Part shown: positions 1 through 9,297 of the stretch, one piece after another
Numbering within the stretch: position 1 is the stretch's first letter
Layout: every line of letters starts with the position of its first letter
Assembly (NCBI GenBank): GCA_902779645.1
Contig: CACZCH010000003.1
Span: forward strand, 83,841-147,840
Direction: 5' to 3'
Length of the DNA stretch: 64,000 bases
From: an uncultured bacterium
Lineage (GTDB): Bacteria; Cyanobacteriota; Vampirovibrionia; Gastranaerophilales; Gastranaerophilaceae
Notes under the pieces: model-generated
The model's database searches: none
What the model was told of the DNA's origin: nothing
Seen by the model: only the letters and a program-made list of their open reading frames with translations
Translations under genes and position numbers: made by a program

Positions 1-193
<193 letters not shown>

Positions 194-217
194 ATGTTCA
201 TCAAAATTTTATTCAGC

Positions 218-499
218 CTATGCAGCAACGCCTTGGATTTCAGAGATAAGATATTTAGCAACCCATTCAAAATCTTTGTTGCAGCTTGCAGCTTTTTTAA
301 GGTATTCAACAGAAGCTTCACCGATTCTGATAAGTGTCATAGCAGCAACACCTCTTTTTACACCTTTAACTGTTTGAAGTTGGTTAACGAGTTCAGGAAC
401 TACTACTGAACCTTTATCTACCAAAATGTTTTCAAGCTGGTTTTTAGTTGTATTATCTGCTGTTTCTAACTTATTAAGAATTTCAGTAACTGTTGACAT
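218..499 (-). CDS. Small HEAT-repeat-like protein, 93 aa
   Basis: Starts at an ATG at 499 behind a good Shine-Dalgarno (AAGGAGAT on the minus strand) and ends just before a strong terminator. The protein is entirely helical in character. It holds about two HEAT-like helical pairs (VPELVNQLQTVKGVKRGVAAMTL and a second one ending in WVAKYLISEIQ), with no signal peptide or membrane segment. HEAT repeats act as protein-binding scaffolds. It lies divergently from a larger HEAT-type gene at 739, and the two may be functionally related, but this is inference. A TATAAT is visible on the minus strand at 539-544. The exact function is unknown. Confidence 0.75.
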   Translation of the reverse strand: MSTVTEILNKLETADNTTKNQLENILVDKGSVVVPELVNQLQTVKGVKRGVAAMTLIRIGEASVEYLKKAASCNKDFEWVAKYLISEIQGVAA

Positions 500-738
500 T
501 TCTATCTCCTTCTAAATTTATTTTTCATTTGCAATTTTATTATAGACTAAATTTTTACAAAATTAAGATTTCTTTGCATAATCTTAATATCATCTTAAAC
601 TCTTCTTTACATCTCGCATAACTACTTGATAAATAGAGGGTTTTAGGATAAAATCAAGATAATGAATTTTCCGTTTAATGGTGTAAATATATTTTGTAAA
701 TATAAAGAGCAAAATATAAGATTAAATGAAAGGGGTTT

Positions 739-2334
739 ATGAATAAGATTCAGATAAAAGCAGAGGTTTTGGCTACGCTTACGGCGTTAGCTACGACGAC
801 AAAACCTGATCCGGCTCTAATCACGGATTTGAGAAATATAGAAGATAAAAAAGCGGTTCTTGATATCTTGATAAGAGAGCTTATTACAGCGCCTGAACAA
901 AAGGCAATGCTTGTATGCTGGCTTTTAACAGAGCTGATTGATAAAGACATGCTCTCAGATGAACTGTGGAACGTAATTAAGGCTCCTGAATATAATGACC
1001 ATGTTAAGATGATTGCGTTTAACATGCTCAAAGATTTGGGTAATAAAGTTGATTATGATGTTATAAGCGGGTACTTCGAACAGTTTAATGAGCTTATTAA
1101 TGAAGAAACAAAGCAACTCCTTGAAACAGCTATAATGAACCCTGAAGCACAAATTGATTTTATGGATTTTCTGAATGCAATTTCCGATAATGACAAAATT
1201 ACCTTAATAAAATCACTTGAAGAAGACTATGCAGACGATAGTCTTGCAAATATTCTGATTCCTGTATTTTTGTACTATATGGACTCTGAGGTCGGATTTA
1301 CAGCTTTAGAGATTTTGGGCAGAACAAAATCTCAGCTTGCTTATCACGCAATAGAAAAAGCTAAGTCTTTTGCCCCGCAATCATTGCATAGCAGAATGAA
1401 CAAAGCGTTATCCGAACTAAAGATGTCCGGTATAAGAGTTGATAAAACAGAAGAATTTTACAAAAATATTCTAAAAGAATCTAAACCTTATAAAACTTAT
1501 GTTTCATTTCCTGATGGGCACGGAAATATGGCGATTATTTTCTCAAGAAAAAGAGAAAACGGATCTCTCCAGTTCTTGGCAATAGTTGTAAATCCAAGAT
1601 ATGGAATTTTAGATGCATTTGGCTTCCATACGATGACTGAGCAGGATTTTTATAGAGTCGTCGATAAATTTTATAATTATCAGGAAAGATATGATGTCAA
1701 GCCGGAAATAGTTAAGCATATTTTGAATCAGGCGGAAGAAAATTCTCATGCAAATGACGAACCAATCCCTTACGAATATATTTGCTGGCAAAGCATTCTG
1801 CTTGATATTACACCTGAACGTCCTGAACTTGATATTGAGAAAAAAGAACTTAATCAAAAAGATATTGATAAGCTATGTTTGAGTGAATACGTTCAGAACT
1901 GGTTTTTTGATGAAATTACATCCGATACTTTTGCAAGTTTTATTGAGAAGTTGTCAGAAGAGTATAAGAAAAATAACTTTAATGTAGATGCCGATAAATT
2001 TATTGCGGATCATTATGATGAAATTTATACCGCGCCCGAGCTTGCTTATAAGCTTGTAACATTTAGTCTTGCGGCTTATTTAAGATACACTAAAGGTGAT
2101 ATAGAACTGGCTCAAATATTCTATTCATTAGGTACAAATTATCAGTTCTTGACTAATATTGTACGGAAAAGTATTTATGAATATTATGTCGGATTAAGAT
2201 ACGTTCTTAAGAATAAACAGAAAACCAAGAATGCTTTTCAAACTAAAACTTCCCAAGAAGGTGCTGATTTTAAACTGCTTCAATTGGATTTGATTATATC
2301 GAGCATAGAAGCAAGGTGGGTTGATAATGCATAA
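739..2334 (+). CDS. HEAT-repeat-type helical protein of unknown function, 531 aa
   Basis: ATG at 739 is preceded by GAAAGGGG. The first 230 residues form a series of helical pairs of HEAT type (for example around residues 60-100 and 185-225). A more mixed alpha/beta region follows (about 240-330, containing YVSFPDGHGNMAIIFSRKR), and then a helical C-terminal half. No catalytic motif, signal peptide or membrane span is visible. It is the first gene of a dense operon, and its last codons overlap the start of ruvX, suggesting coupled translation. The family is not one I can name; the HEAT assignment rests on helix periodicity only. Confidence 0.7.
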   Translation: MNKIQIKAEVLATLTALATTTKPDPALITDLRNIEDKKAVLDILIRELITAPEQKAMLVCWLLTELIDKDMLSDELWNVIKAPEYNDHVKMIAFNMLKDLGNKVDYDVISGYFEQFNELINEETKQLLETAIMNPEAQIDFMDFLNAISDNDKITLIKSLEEDYADDSLANILIPVFLYYMDSEVGFTALEILGRTKSQLAYHAIEKAKSFAPQSLHSRMNKALSELKMSGIRVDKTEEFYKNILKESKPYKTYVSFPDGHGNMAIIFSRKRENGSLQFLAIVVNPRYGILDAFGFHTMTEQDFYRVVDKFYNYQERYDVKPEIVKHILNQAEENSHANDEPIPYEYICWQSILLDITPERPELDIEKKELNQKDIDKLCLSEYVQNWFFDEITSDTFASFIEKLSEEYKKNNFNVDADKFIADHYDEIYTAPELAYKLVTFSLAAYLRYTKGDIELAQIFYSLGTNYQFLTNIVRKSIYEYYVGLRYVLKNKQKTKNAFQTKTSQEGADFKLLQLDLIISSIEARWVDNA

Positions 2335-2725
2335 AATAATGGCGCTTGATGTTGGGACAAAACGAATAGGTATAGCATTGAGCGATTTTTTGCATGTTAT
2401 TGCAACTGCGCATTCTACAATTTCAAGACAGCCTGAGAAAAAGGCGCTTGAGGAAATCCAAAGGATTGCAAAAGAAAACCATGTTGAGAAGATTGTTGTG
2501 GGGCTTCCTAAAAACATGGATGGTTCAATCGGGTTTCAGGGACAGGATTGTATAGATTTTTCACAAAAAATTATTGGTTTTGATATAATATTAGAAGATG
2601 AAAGGCTGACTTCCGAAGAAGCTGAAAGCAGACTTCGGGCGAGGAAAGTTGATTTCAGAAAAAATAAGGGACTTGTGGATATGGAAAGTGCCTGTGTGAT
2701 ACTTGAACAATATTTAGGACGGTAA
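2327..2725 (+). CDS. ruvX: Putative pre-16S rRNA nuclease / Holliday junction resolvase homologue YqgF (RuvX)
   Basis: A 132-residue RNase H-fold protein. The N-terminus ALDVGTKRIGIALSD carries the catalytic Asp of the YqgF family, followed by VVGLPKNMDGS and a LEDERLTSEEA motif; the final conserved Asp lies in VDMESACVIL. The family matures the 5' end of 16S rRNA. A TTG at 2321 is in frame, but the AAGGTGGG at 2313-2320 is correctly spaced only for the ATG at 2327, so I choose that. The gene overlaps the preceding one by 8 bp. The neighbouring DUF1292 gene repeats the ruvX-DUF1292 order known from Firmicutes. Confidence 0.93.
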   Translation: MHKIMALDVGTKRIGIALSDFLHVIATAHSTISRQPEKKALEEIQRIAKENHVEKIVVGLPKNMDGSIGFQGQDCIDFSQKIIGFDIILEDERLTSEEAESRLRARKVDFRKNKGLVDMESACVILEQYLGR

Positions 2726-2728
2726 ATT

Positions 2729-3016
2729 ATGAGTGAAGAACAACAAGAACAACAATTTGTAGAAGTTTTATGGGAAGACGGAAGTAAAATTAATTGTGAA
2801 ATCTATGATGTAATAGATTATGAAAACAAGACGTATGCTCTTTTAATTCCTCAAGACGAAGATAGTGAAGAAGAGGAAGAAATGATTGTCATGGAATACG
2901 TAGAAGAAGATGAAGACAACGGATTCTTTAAAACGATTGAAGATGAGGACGAATTTAACAGAGTTTGTGAATATGTTCAATCTCTTGAAGAAGAATTTGA
3001 TGACGAGGAAGAATAG
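2729..3016 (+). CDS. DUF1292 (YrzB-like) acidic protein, 95 aa
   Basis: A very acidic small protein with long Glu/Asp runs (residues 45-65 and the C-terminal tail). The N-terminal part (FVEVLWEDGSKINCEIYDVI, then YALLIPQDED) matches the DUF1292 family, whose members often sit next to ruvX. It starts 3 bp after ruvX and is followed 2 bp later by the Clp-N gene. The molecular role of the family is not established. There is no membrane segment, so it is cytoplasmic. Confidence 0.85.
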   Translation: MSEEQQEQQFVEVLWEDGSKINCEIYDVIDYENKTYALLIPQDEDSEEEEEMIVMEYVEEDEDNGFFKTIEDEDEFNRVCEYVQSLEEEFDDEEE

Positions 3017-3018
3017 TT

Positions 3019-4353
3019 TTGTTTGAACGATTTACTGAAAGAGCACTTAATGTAGTTTCCGAAAGCCAGCGTCTTGCGGGTGTAATGGGCTGTATGGAGG
3101 TATCGCCCGAACATTTGCTTCTTGCGCTTGTAAATGAGGCAAAAGGAGTTTCTTTAAAACTTTTCAGAATGTTTGGGATCTCTTCCGAAAGACTTCAGCC
3201 GGAGGTTGCAAAATATGTTAAAACAAGTTCAAAAAGATACGAAAATATAACTTTTAGCCATGAGTGCAAAGAAATTTTGAAACATACTTTAGACTTGGCA
3301 AGTAAATCCGGAAATAACAATATTCTTTTTGAACATTTATTTTTATCGGTTATCGCAGATAAAAACTCTAATATTCAAACCATTTTGGAGAAGTTTAACT
3401 TTGATTATTATGCATCACGCGACATTTTAACTAAACTTGTCCAAAGAAAGATAAAGCGCCTTGAACACCCAGAAACAGAAGAAGAAGCAATTAAAAGTGA
3501 TTTTGAATCAATTTATGAAGGGGAAGCGCTTTCGGGAGTTTTTGACAGGGCTGTTTCAAAGCTTTCTGCCAAAGGATATGAGATATTGGGTACTGAACAG
3601 ATTGTATCTTCCATTTTGGAAAATTGTGACTCTGAACTTGTCAAGACTGCAAATAAATTCGGATTAAATACAGAGAATTTTGAGGCAAAGCTTGCTGAAC
3701 AGCAATCAAGACAATCAGAGTATGAAGGTAAAAAAATAATTTTTACTCCGAACGCATTTTTGATGATGAATAATGCTTTTCAGATAGCAAAGGAACTGGG
3801 CTCATCAGAGATTACACCGGAGCATATTATTTTAAGCCTGCTAAAGAATAAGAAAGGTATAGCTTACGATATTATTAATGAGTTGGATATAAACGGCGAT
3901 GAATTATCGGAAGAGATTTTAAAACCTATCGAAAAACAAATGCCCGAAACGCTTTCCATTATGAAATATGCTAAGGAAGAGGCAAGAAGAATCGGAAGAA
4001 ATGTTGTCGGCACGGAAATGTTCCTGCTTGGTATTATATCTGAAGGGACAAGCGTTGCTTTTGAGGTTTTGAACGATTTAGAGATAACAATGAAGGATGC
4101 GCGTCTTGTAGTTGAGAATCTTGTCGGATATGGAGATGAGTATTTTGATAAGGAAATAACTTTCACTCCGAGAGCAAAAAAAGTTCTGGAAAGAGCATGG
4201 CTTTCAGCAAAGACGCAAGGTAAACAAAAAATAGAGGCAACTGATCTTTTGCTTGCTATATTAGATGAACCGAATTCTCTTGCAATGAAAGCGCTTGACC
4301 AGCTCGGAGTAGATGCGGTAGAGATTCGTCACGGTATAAAATATGATAGATAG
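3019..4353 (+). CDS. Clp-N repeat protein without AAA+ domains, 444 aa
   Basis: The start codon is TTG at 3019; no suitable ATG occurs before the conserved region. The protein consists almost wholly of six Clp N-domain half-repeats at about residues 4-63, 80-137, 175-225, 242-300, 308-368 and 382-440. Several carry the characteristic phrases SPEHLLLAL, TPEHIILSLL and EATDLLLAIL. No Walker A or B motif is present, so it cannot be a ClpC/ClpB unfoldase by itself. In Clp ATPases this domain binds substrates and adaptors, so an adaptor or competitor role is plausible but inferred. It overlaps tilS by 11 bp. Confidence 0.85.
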   Translation: MFERFTERALNVVSESQRLAGVMGCMEVSPEHLLLALVNEAKGVSLKLFRMFGISSERLQPEVAKYVKTSSKRYENITFSHECKEILKHTLDLASKSGNNNILFEHLFLSVIADKNSNIQTILEKFNFDYYASRDILTKLVQRKIKRLEHPETEEEAIKSDFESIYEGEALSGVFDRAVSKLSAKGYEILGTEQIVSSILENCDSELVKTANKFGLNTENFEAKLAEQQSRQSEYEGKKIIFTPNAFLMMNNAFQIAKELGSSEITPEHIILSLLKNKKGIAYDIINELDINGDELSEEILKPIEKQMPETLSIMKYAKEEARRIGRNVVGTEMFLLGIISEGTSVAFEVLNDLEITMKDARLVVENLVGYGDEYFDKEITFTPRAKKVLERAWLSAKTQGKQKIEATDLLLAILDEPNSLAMKALDQLGVDAVEIRHGIKYDR

Positions 4354-5695
4354 AATTGTCGAATTTTTAAAGAAATATCATCTTGAGGACAAGACTGTTA
4401 TAGTCGGATTTTCCGGCGGATATGATTCAATGTGCCTTTTGGATATTCTGTCAAAAGTAAAAGATTTACCTGAATTTTTTGATTTTAACGTTATTGCTGC
4501 ACATTTTAATCACAATTGGCGCGGAGAAGAATCTTTAAGAGAACAGGAAGTCTGCAGATTGTTTGCAGCTTCAAGAGGGTTTGAGTTTTATACAAAAACA
4601 GCTCCTTCTAATCTTAAAAAAACTGAAAATGATGCAAGAATTGCAAGATACGAGTTTTTTGAAGAAGCATATGAAGAGTATGATGCAGATGCTGTTTTTA
4701 CTGCACATAACAAAGATGATAATGCAGAAACGGTTTTGTATAGAGTTATAAAAGGCACAGGAGTAATAGGACTCAGAGGAATCTCAGAAAAAAGAAAATA
4801 TTTTTACCGCCCGCTTTTAAAAACTTACAGAAAAGAAATAATGGAATATTGCAAGAAAAATAACCTTACTCCAAATGAAGATTCTTCTAACAATAATACC
4901 GAGTACAAAAGAAATTTCTTGAGACTTAATGTAATACCGACTTTAGAAAAAATCAATCCTGAGGTAAAAGAAGCGCTTAATACTTTGGCAGAAAATGCAA
5001 TAAGCGATAATGAAATTATTGAAGAATTTCTTTCTTCGATAAGGCCAAGAGTATTTGATGTAGACAGAATTAGAGTAGAAGAATATAAAAAGCTTTCAAT
5101 TCCTATAAAAAAACGTTTTGTGTATGAATATGTTCAATTACTAGGGCTTGATTATGATTCTAAAAAAGTTAATGAGATATTTGATTTTATTGAATCTAAT
5201 ATAGATAAAAGAAACGGTTCGACATTATCGCTTGCAACTGCTATGTGGCTATATACTGATAATAAGACAGTAGAAACAATTCCTCATAAAAAACAGGTTC
5301 TTGCGGACAAACTTAAGCCAATAAAGATCGAAAAAGAAGGTACATATAAGTTTGGAGAAACTACTTTTACCATTAAAAAATATGCGGAAAACGAACTGTT
5401 TATCTTCCCTGAATCAACAGCTAATTTTGCTTATGTTGATTTATCGGAAGAAAAATTCCCGCTTACAATCAGAGCAAGAAAAGAAGGGGATATTATTACA
5501 CCTTTTGGTATGAACGGTTCTATGAAGCTCAAGAAATATATGAACGGAAAAGGAGTTTCTAAGCATAAACGAGATGATATTCCGCTTTTATGCTCCGAAA
5601 CAGAAGTTTTGTGGGTTGCCGGGGTTGGAATAAGTAATAGAATAGGCGTTAAAATAAAGCCTACACACGTAATTGAAGTAGAAGCAAAAAAATAA
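4343..5695 (+). CDS. tilS: tRNA(Ile)-lysidine synthase
   Basis: A 450-residue N-type ATP pyrophosphatase. The PP-loop is SGGYDS (residues 23-28); HFNHNWRGEES and TAHNKDDNAET follow, and the C-terminal TilS domain (IRARKEGDIITPFG ... KLKKYMNGKGVSKHKRD) is complete. The enzyme converts cytidine 34 of the AUA-reading tRNA-Ile to lysidine in the cytoplasm. The ATG overlaps the end of the Clp-N gene by 11 bp. The order tilS-hpt is also known from other bacteria. The first PP-loop variable residue is Tyr rather than the common Val or Leu, which is unlikely to matter. Confidence 0.95.
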   Translation: MIDRIVEFLKKYHLEDKTVIVGFSGGYDSMCLLDILSKVKDLPEFFDFNVIAAHFNHNWRGEESLREQEVCRLFAASRGFEFYTKTAPSNLKKTENDARIARYEFFEEAYEEYDADAVFTAHNKDDNAETVLYRVIKGTGVIGLRGISEKRKYFYRPLLKTYRKEIMEYCKKNNLTPNEDSSNNNTEYKRNFLRLNVIPTLEKINPEVKEALNTLAENAISDNEIIEEFLSSIRPRVFDVDRIRVEEYKKLSIPIKKRFVYEYVQLLGLDYDSKKVNEIFDFIESNIDKRNGSTLSLATAMWLYTDNKTVETIPHKKQVLADKLKPIKIEKEGTYKFGETTFTIKKYAENELFIFPESTANFAYVDLSEEKFPLTIRARKEGDIITPFGMNGSMKLKKYMNGKGVSKHKRDDIPLLCSETEVLWVAGVGISNRIGVKIKPTHVIEVEAKK

Positions 5696-5713
5696 GAGGT
5701 AAATTGATTAATT

Positions 5714-6244
5714 ATGGTTAAAGAAGATAAAATAAAACCGTTATTAACAGAAGAAGAAATTCAAGATGGAATTCAGAAGCTTGCTGACGAACTTAATAAA
5801 AGATATGAAAATAAAGAAGTCTATCTTATTTGTGTACTAAAAGGTTCGGTTATGTTTATGGTTGATTTGGCAAAACGCTTAACGATGCCCGTAAAGATGG
5901 AGTTTGTAAAATTATCAAGTTATGGGTCCGGTACAACATCAAGCGGAAAAGTTGTTGCTGTTGACATTACTTTGCCGGATTTGAGCGGTAAAAATGTTTT
6001 GGTTATAGAGGATATTGTTGATTCGGGGCATACTGCAAGATTTATGATTGATTATCTTAATAACAGATTTAAACTTAATGATTTTAAATTCTGTGCCCTT
6101 TTAAATAAAAAAGTTAAACGCGCAGTTGAGGCAGAAGCAGATTATTATTGTTTTGAGGTAGATAATAAATTCCTTGTGGGGTACGGTTTGGATAAGGATG
6201 GATGTTACAGAAATCTGCCTTATATAGGATATATAGAGGTATAA
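5714..6244 (+). CDS. hpt: Hypoxanthine phosphoribosyltransferase
   Basis: A 176-residue type I phosphoribosyltransferase. The PRPP-binding loop VLVIEDIVDSGHTA is intact, preceded by VCVLKGSVMFMVDLA and followed by the C-terminal VGYGLDKDGCYRNLPYIG signature of HPRT. It salvages hypoxanthine/guanine to IMP/GMP. It follows tilS by 18 bp in the same operon, as in Bacillus, where tilS and hpt are neighbours. Length and all active-site segments are normal. Confidence 0.95.
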   Translation: MVKEDKIKPLLTEEEIQDGIQKLADELNKRYENKEVYLICVLKGSVMFMVDLAKRLTMPVKMEFVKLSSYGSGTTSSGKVVAVDITLPDLSGKNVLVIEDIVDSGHTARFMIDYLNNRFKLNDFKFCALLNKKVKRAVEAEADYYCFEVDNKFLVGYGLDKDGCYRNLPYIGYIEV

Positions 6245-6262
6245 ATATTTAAGGAGGAATTA

Positions 6263-7465
6263 ATGTACGATATTAGAAAAATTAGTGAAGATATTATATA
6301 TATAGGTTGTTCGGACAGAAGGCTCGCTTTATTTGAAAGCGCATATCCTATTCCGAGTGGTATTTCATATAATTCATATTTAATTTTAGACGAAAAAACA
6401 GTTCTTATGGATACAGTTGACAAAGCATGTTCAGGACAATTCTTCCAGAACCTTGAGGCAGGATTAAACGGCAGAGAGCTGAATTATTTAATTATTCATC
6501 ACATGGAGCCTGACCACTGCGCTTTGCTCGAAGATGTTATTGCTATTTACCCTGAAGTTAAAATTGTCACTACTGCAAAATCGGTAGCTTTAATTAAGCA
6601 ATTTTTTGATTTTGACATAGACTCTCGTGTGATGGTTGTTAAAGAGGGAGACAGTTTAAACACGGGTAAACACGAATTTATATTTACCCTCGCTCCTATG
6701 GTTCATTGGCCTGAAGTTATGGTATCTTATGATAAAACTGATAAAACTTTGTATTCAGCGGATGCTTTCGGCTCATTCGGTGCTATAAACGGAAATCTTT
6801 TTGATTCGAATGTTAATTTTGAGAAAGATTATCTTGATGAAGCAAGAAGATATTATACAAACATTGTAGGCAAATACGGGCCTCAGGTTCAAATGCTTCT
6901 TAAAAAAGCAAGCTCACTTGATATTAAAACTATTTGCCCCCTTCACGGTTTGATTATAAAAGACAATATATCTATGTTTACAGAAAAATATGACAAGTGG
7001 TCAAGATATGAAGCTGAGGAAAAATCTGTTCTTATCGCTTATTCTTCAGTATACGGAGGAACGGAAAATGCGGTAAATATTTTGGCAGGTAAATTGGCAG
7101 ACAAAGGTGTTAAGGGGATGAAAATGTATGACGTATCTCATACTCATTCATCTTATGTTCTTTCTGATGCATTTAAGTATTCGCATATAGTGTTTGCGAC
7201 AACAACTTACAATAACGGTATTTTTGAGACAATGGAACATCTTCTTCATAATATATCTGCCCATAACCTCCAAAACCGCAAGGTTGTTCTTATACAGAAT
7301 GGTTCTTGGGCGCCGACTTGCGGAAATGCAATGAAAACTATTTTAGAAGGGCTTAAAGGTACGGAAATAATAGATGAATCAATTTGTATAAAATCAGCTT
7401 TAAAAGAAGAACAGCTTGCAGAATTAGATTGTCTTGCAGACAAAATGGTTAGTAGTTTAAATTAA
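6263..7465 (+). CDS. Flavodiiron protein (A-type flavoprotein, O2/NO reductase)
   Basis: A 400-residue protein behind the Shine-Dalgarno AAGGAGG. Residues 1-250 form the metallo-beta-lactamase-like diiron domain, with the ligand motif H80-x-E82-x-D84-H85 (HHMEPDH), a further His in MVHWPE, Asp in [10 protein letters not shown] and His in CPLHGLI. The C-terminal flavodoxin domain begins about residue 255 with the FMN loop [12 protein letters not shown]. The family reduces O2 to water or NO to N2O using electrons from rubredoxin. The very next gene encodes a rubredoxin, which supports this pairing directly. It is probably a cytoplasmic oxygen-protection system of an anaerobe. Confidence 0.94.
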   Translation: MYDIRKISEDIIYIGCSDRRLALFESAYPIPSGISYNSYLILDEKTVLMDTVDKACSGQFFQNLEAGLNGRELNYLIIHHMEPDHCALLEDVIAIYPEVKIVTTAKSVALIKQFFDFDIDSRVMVVKEGDSLNTGKHEFIFTLAPMVHWPEVMVSYDKTDKTLYSADAFGSFGAINGNLFDSNVNFEKDYLDEARRYYTNIVGKYGPQVQMLLKKASSLDIKTICPLHGLIIKDNISMFTEKYDKWSRYEAEEKSVLIAYSSVYGGTENAVNILAGKLADKGVKGMKMYDVSHTHSSYVLSDAFKYSHIVFATTTYNNGIFETMEHLLHNISAHNLQNRKVVLIQNGSWAPTCGNAMKTILEGLKGTEIIDESICIKSALKEEQLAELDCLADKMVSSLN

Positions 7466-7478
7466 AAGGAGAAAAATT

Positions 7479-7637
7479 ATGCAAAAGTATGTATGTTCAG
7501 TGTGTGGTTATGTTTATGATCCGGCAGTAGGCGATCCTGATAATGGTATCGCACCAGGTACATCATTTGAAGATTTACCGGAAGATTGGGCTTGCCCTCT
7601 TTGCTCAGTAGGCAAAGATATGTTTAATGCTCAATAG
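7479..7637 (+). CDS. Rubredoxin, 52 aa
   Basis: A short gene with ATG at 7479 preceded by AAAAGGAG, 13 bp after the flavodiiron gene. The product contains the two rubredoxin iron-binding loops, [17 protein letters not shown] and [14 protein letters not shown]. The four Cys ligands form two C-x-x-C pairs and the usual aromatic residues are present. It is the likely direct electron donor to the preceding flavodiiron protein. Length and spacing are typical for the family. Confidence 0.97.
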   Translation: MQKYVCSVCGYVYDPAVGDPDNGIAPGTSFEDLPEDWACPLCSVGKDMFNAQ

Positions 7638-7655
7638 TAAGGTTTAAGTAAGAAA

Positions 7656-7698
7656 AATAAGTGCGGAACAATATAATATTTTTTGTTCCGCACTTATT
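7656..7698. terminator. Strong bidirectional terminator between convergent genes
   Basis: A perfect 15-bp inverted repeat (7656-7670 with 7684-7698) with A-rich and T-rich flanks and a 13-nt loop. It separates the rubredoxin end (plus) from the murJ end (minus), and the murJ stop codon lies at its edge. Confidence 0.9.
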
Positions 7699-9284
7699 TA
7701 CTTAATAATTCTTTTTATAAGTTCTTTAGCATAGTCCATCTTGAAGGAAAGATTTAAAACCGTATAAAGGATTCCGCAGAATAGCGTTACGACTACAATT
7801 TTAGAGAATTCAAATATATACTTTGGAAGTTCAATATTATTAAACCATACGCAGATAACCCATCCTGCGATAAATGTTATAATTCCGGCTAAAGCCATTT
7901 TACCAAAATTTATATATAGTGATTTATAATCAAGTTTAATTTGTCTGTGCATAAATAAACCGAGCATTGTTGCGTTGAATAGGGTTATAAATGAAGTAGA
8001 AAGTGTAATTCCTGCTATACCCATATTAAGTTTTAGTATAAACAGCCAGTTTAAAAATGCTTTGAGTGCAATTGATGATGTTGCAATTACAAATGGTGTT
8101 TTAGAATCGTTGTAAGCGTAATATACTCGTGTAATTGAATCTCTGAATACATAAGGCAAAATAGAGAATGATAAGAAGCATAAAGCTTCTGATACCATAA
8201 TAACTGCATTAGAATTGAAGGCCCCGCGCTCAAATACAAGTGATATACCGTCTTGTGCAAGTAATAATATTAAAATTATCATAGGTATAGCAGCAAAAAA
8301 GAGAACGCCAACACCTTTATTAAAATACGTTCGGATTGATTCTTCGTTTCCTTCTCCTGCAAGTCTTGAAAAAATCGGGAAAAGAGGAACAAGAAATGCC
8401 GTTACTAAGATTCCTACGGGGAATTGGAAAATCCTGTTTGCAAATACAACAGCTGTCCAAGCGCCAAGAACCAAATTTGAAGCAAAAAACATGTCTATAT
8501 ATATGCTTATTTGTCCTATTGTCGAACTCAAAATCGCAGGGAAAAGAAGTTCGGTAATGTTTTTAAATTGCAGATTATTTTTTATATCCAAATTTGGTTT
8601 TATTCTGTATCCTATTTGTCTTAATTTTGGAAACTGGATAAGTATTTGGCAAATTGCACCCAATACAGTAGCTCCGGCAAGTACGTATCCCGAATGATCA
8701 TTATGTGCAAGTGAGATTGAGATAATCACAACAAGACTCAAAATCATAGGTGAAAGATTTGGTAGAATGTACTTTTTATGTACAACCAGAAGTCCGTAAT
8801 AAATACCTATAATTCCGCCGATTAGAATAATCGGTGACATGATTTTGAAATGAGCAGAAGCTAGTGCGACAAGTTCGGGACTACCCGCAGAGATTATGAG
8901 CCCCATAATCTTATCCGAGAAAAAGAACCCTAAAATTGCGCAAAGCGCAAAGAATATAAAAGATACTGTTAAGAATGTATTATATAGTCTGTTAACCTCT
9001 TCTGAGGGTTTATCTTCTGCTCTTACAAGTTTTGAAAACACGGCAACCGCGGCACTGTGAAAAGGTCCTCCGACTCCGCCCAATATAATTATTGCAAGAG
9101 AAGGTATTTGAAGTGCATAAAAGTATGCATCAGATACGAGAGTTGCACCATAAAAGTTTGCAACAACCATATCACGGACAAAACCTATAAGTTTGCTTGC
9201 AATCGTTACAACGGCAATAAGCCAAGCCGCTTTAAGAACTCCGCCTTCAAGATTTTTTGAATTGTTTTGACTTGCTTCTTCCAA
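7698..9284 (-). CDS. murJ: Lipid II flippase MurJ
   Basis: A 528-residue polytopic membrane protein of the MATE-like MurJ family with about 14 hydrophobic segments. The N-terminal signature ASKLIGFVRDMVVANFYG, the segment GGVGGPFHSAAVAVFSKL and ERGAFN near residue 350 are family-typical. It flips lipid II across the cytoplasmic membrane for peptidoglycan synthesis. Its neighbours on the same strand are a SpoIID-like protein and cysS. Length is normal (about 500-540). Confidence 0.94.
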   Translation of the reverse strand: MEEASQNNSKNLEGGVLKAAWLIAVVTIASKLIGFVRDMVVANFYGATLVSDAYFYALQIPSLAIIILGGVGGPFHSAAVAVFSKLVRAEDKPSEEVNRLYNTFLTVSFIFFALCAILGFFFSDKIMGLIISAGSPELVALASAHFKIMSPIILIGGIIGIYYGLLVVHKKYILPNLSPMILSLVVIISISLAHNDHSGYVLAGATVLGAICQILIQFPKLRQIGYRIKPNLDIKNNLQFKNITELLFPAILSSTIGQISIYIDMFFASNLVLGAWTAVVFANRIFQFPVGILVTAFLVPLFPIFSRLAGEGNEESIRTYFNKGVGVLFFAAIPMIILILLLAQDGISLVFERGAFNSNAVIMVSEALCFLSFSILPYVFRDSITRVYYAYNDSKTPFVIATSSIALKAFLNWLFILKLNMGIAGITLSTSFITLFNATMLGLFMHRQIKLDYKSLYINFGKMALAGIITFIAGWVICVWFNNIELPKYIFEFSKIVVVTLFCGILYTVLNLSFKMDYAKELIKRIIK

Positions 9285-9297
9285 AATTTATCCTTTA

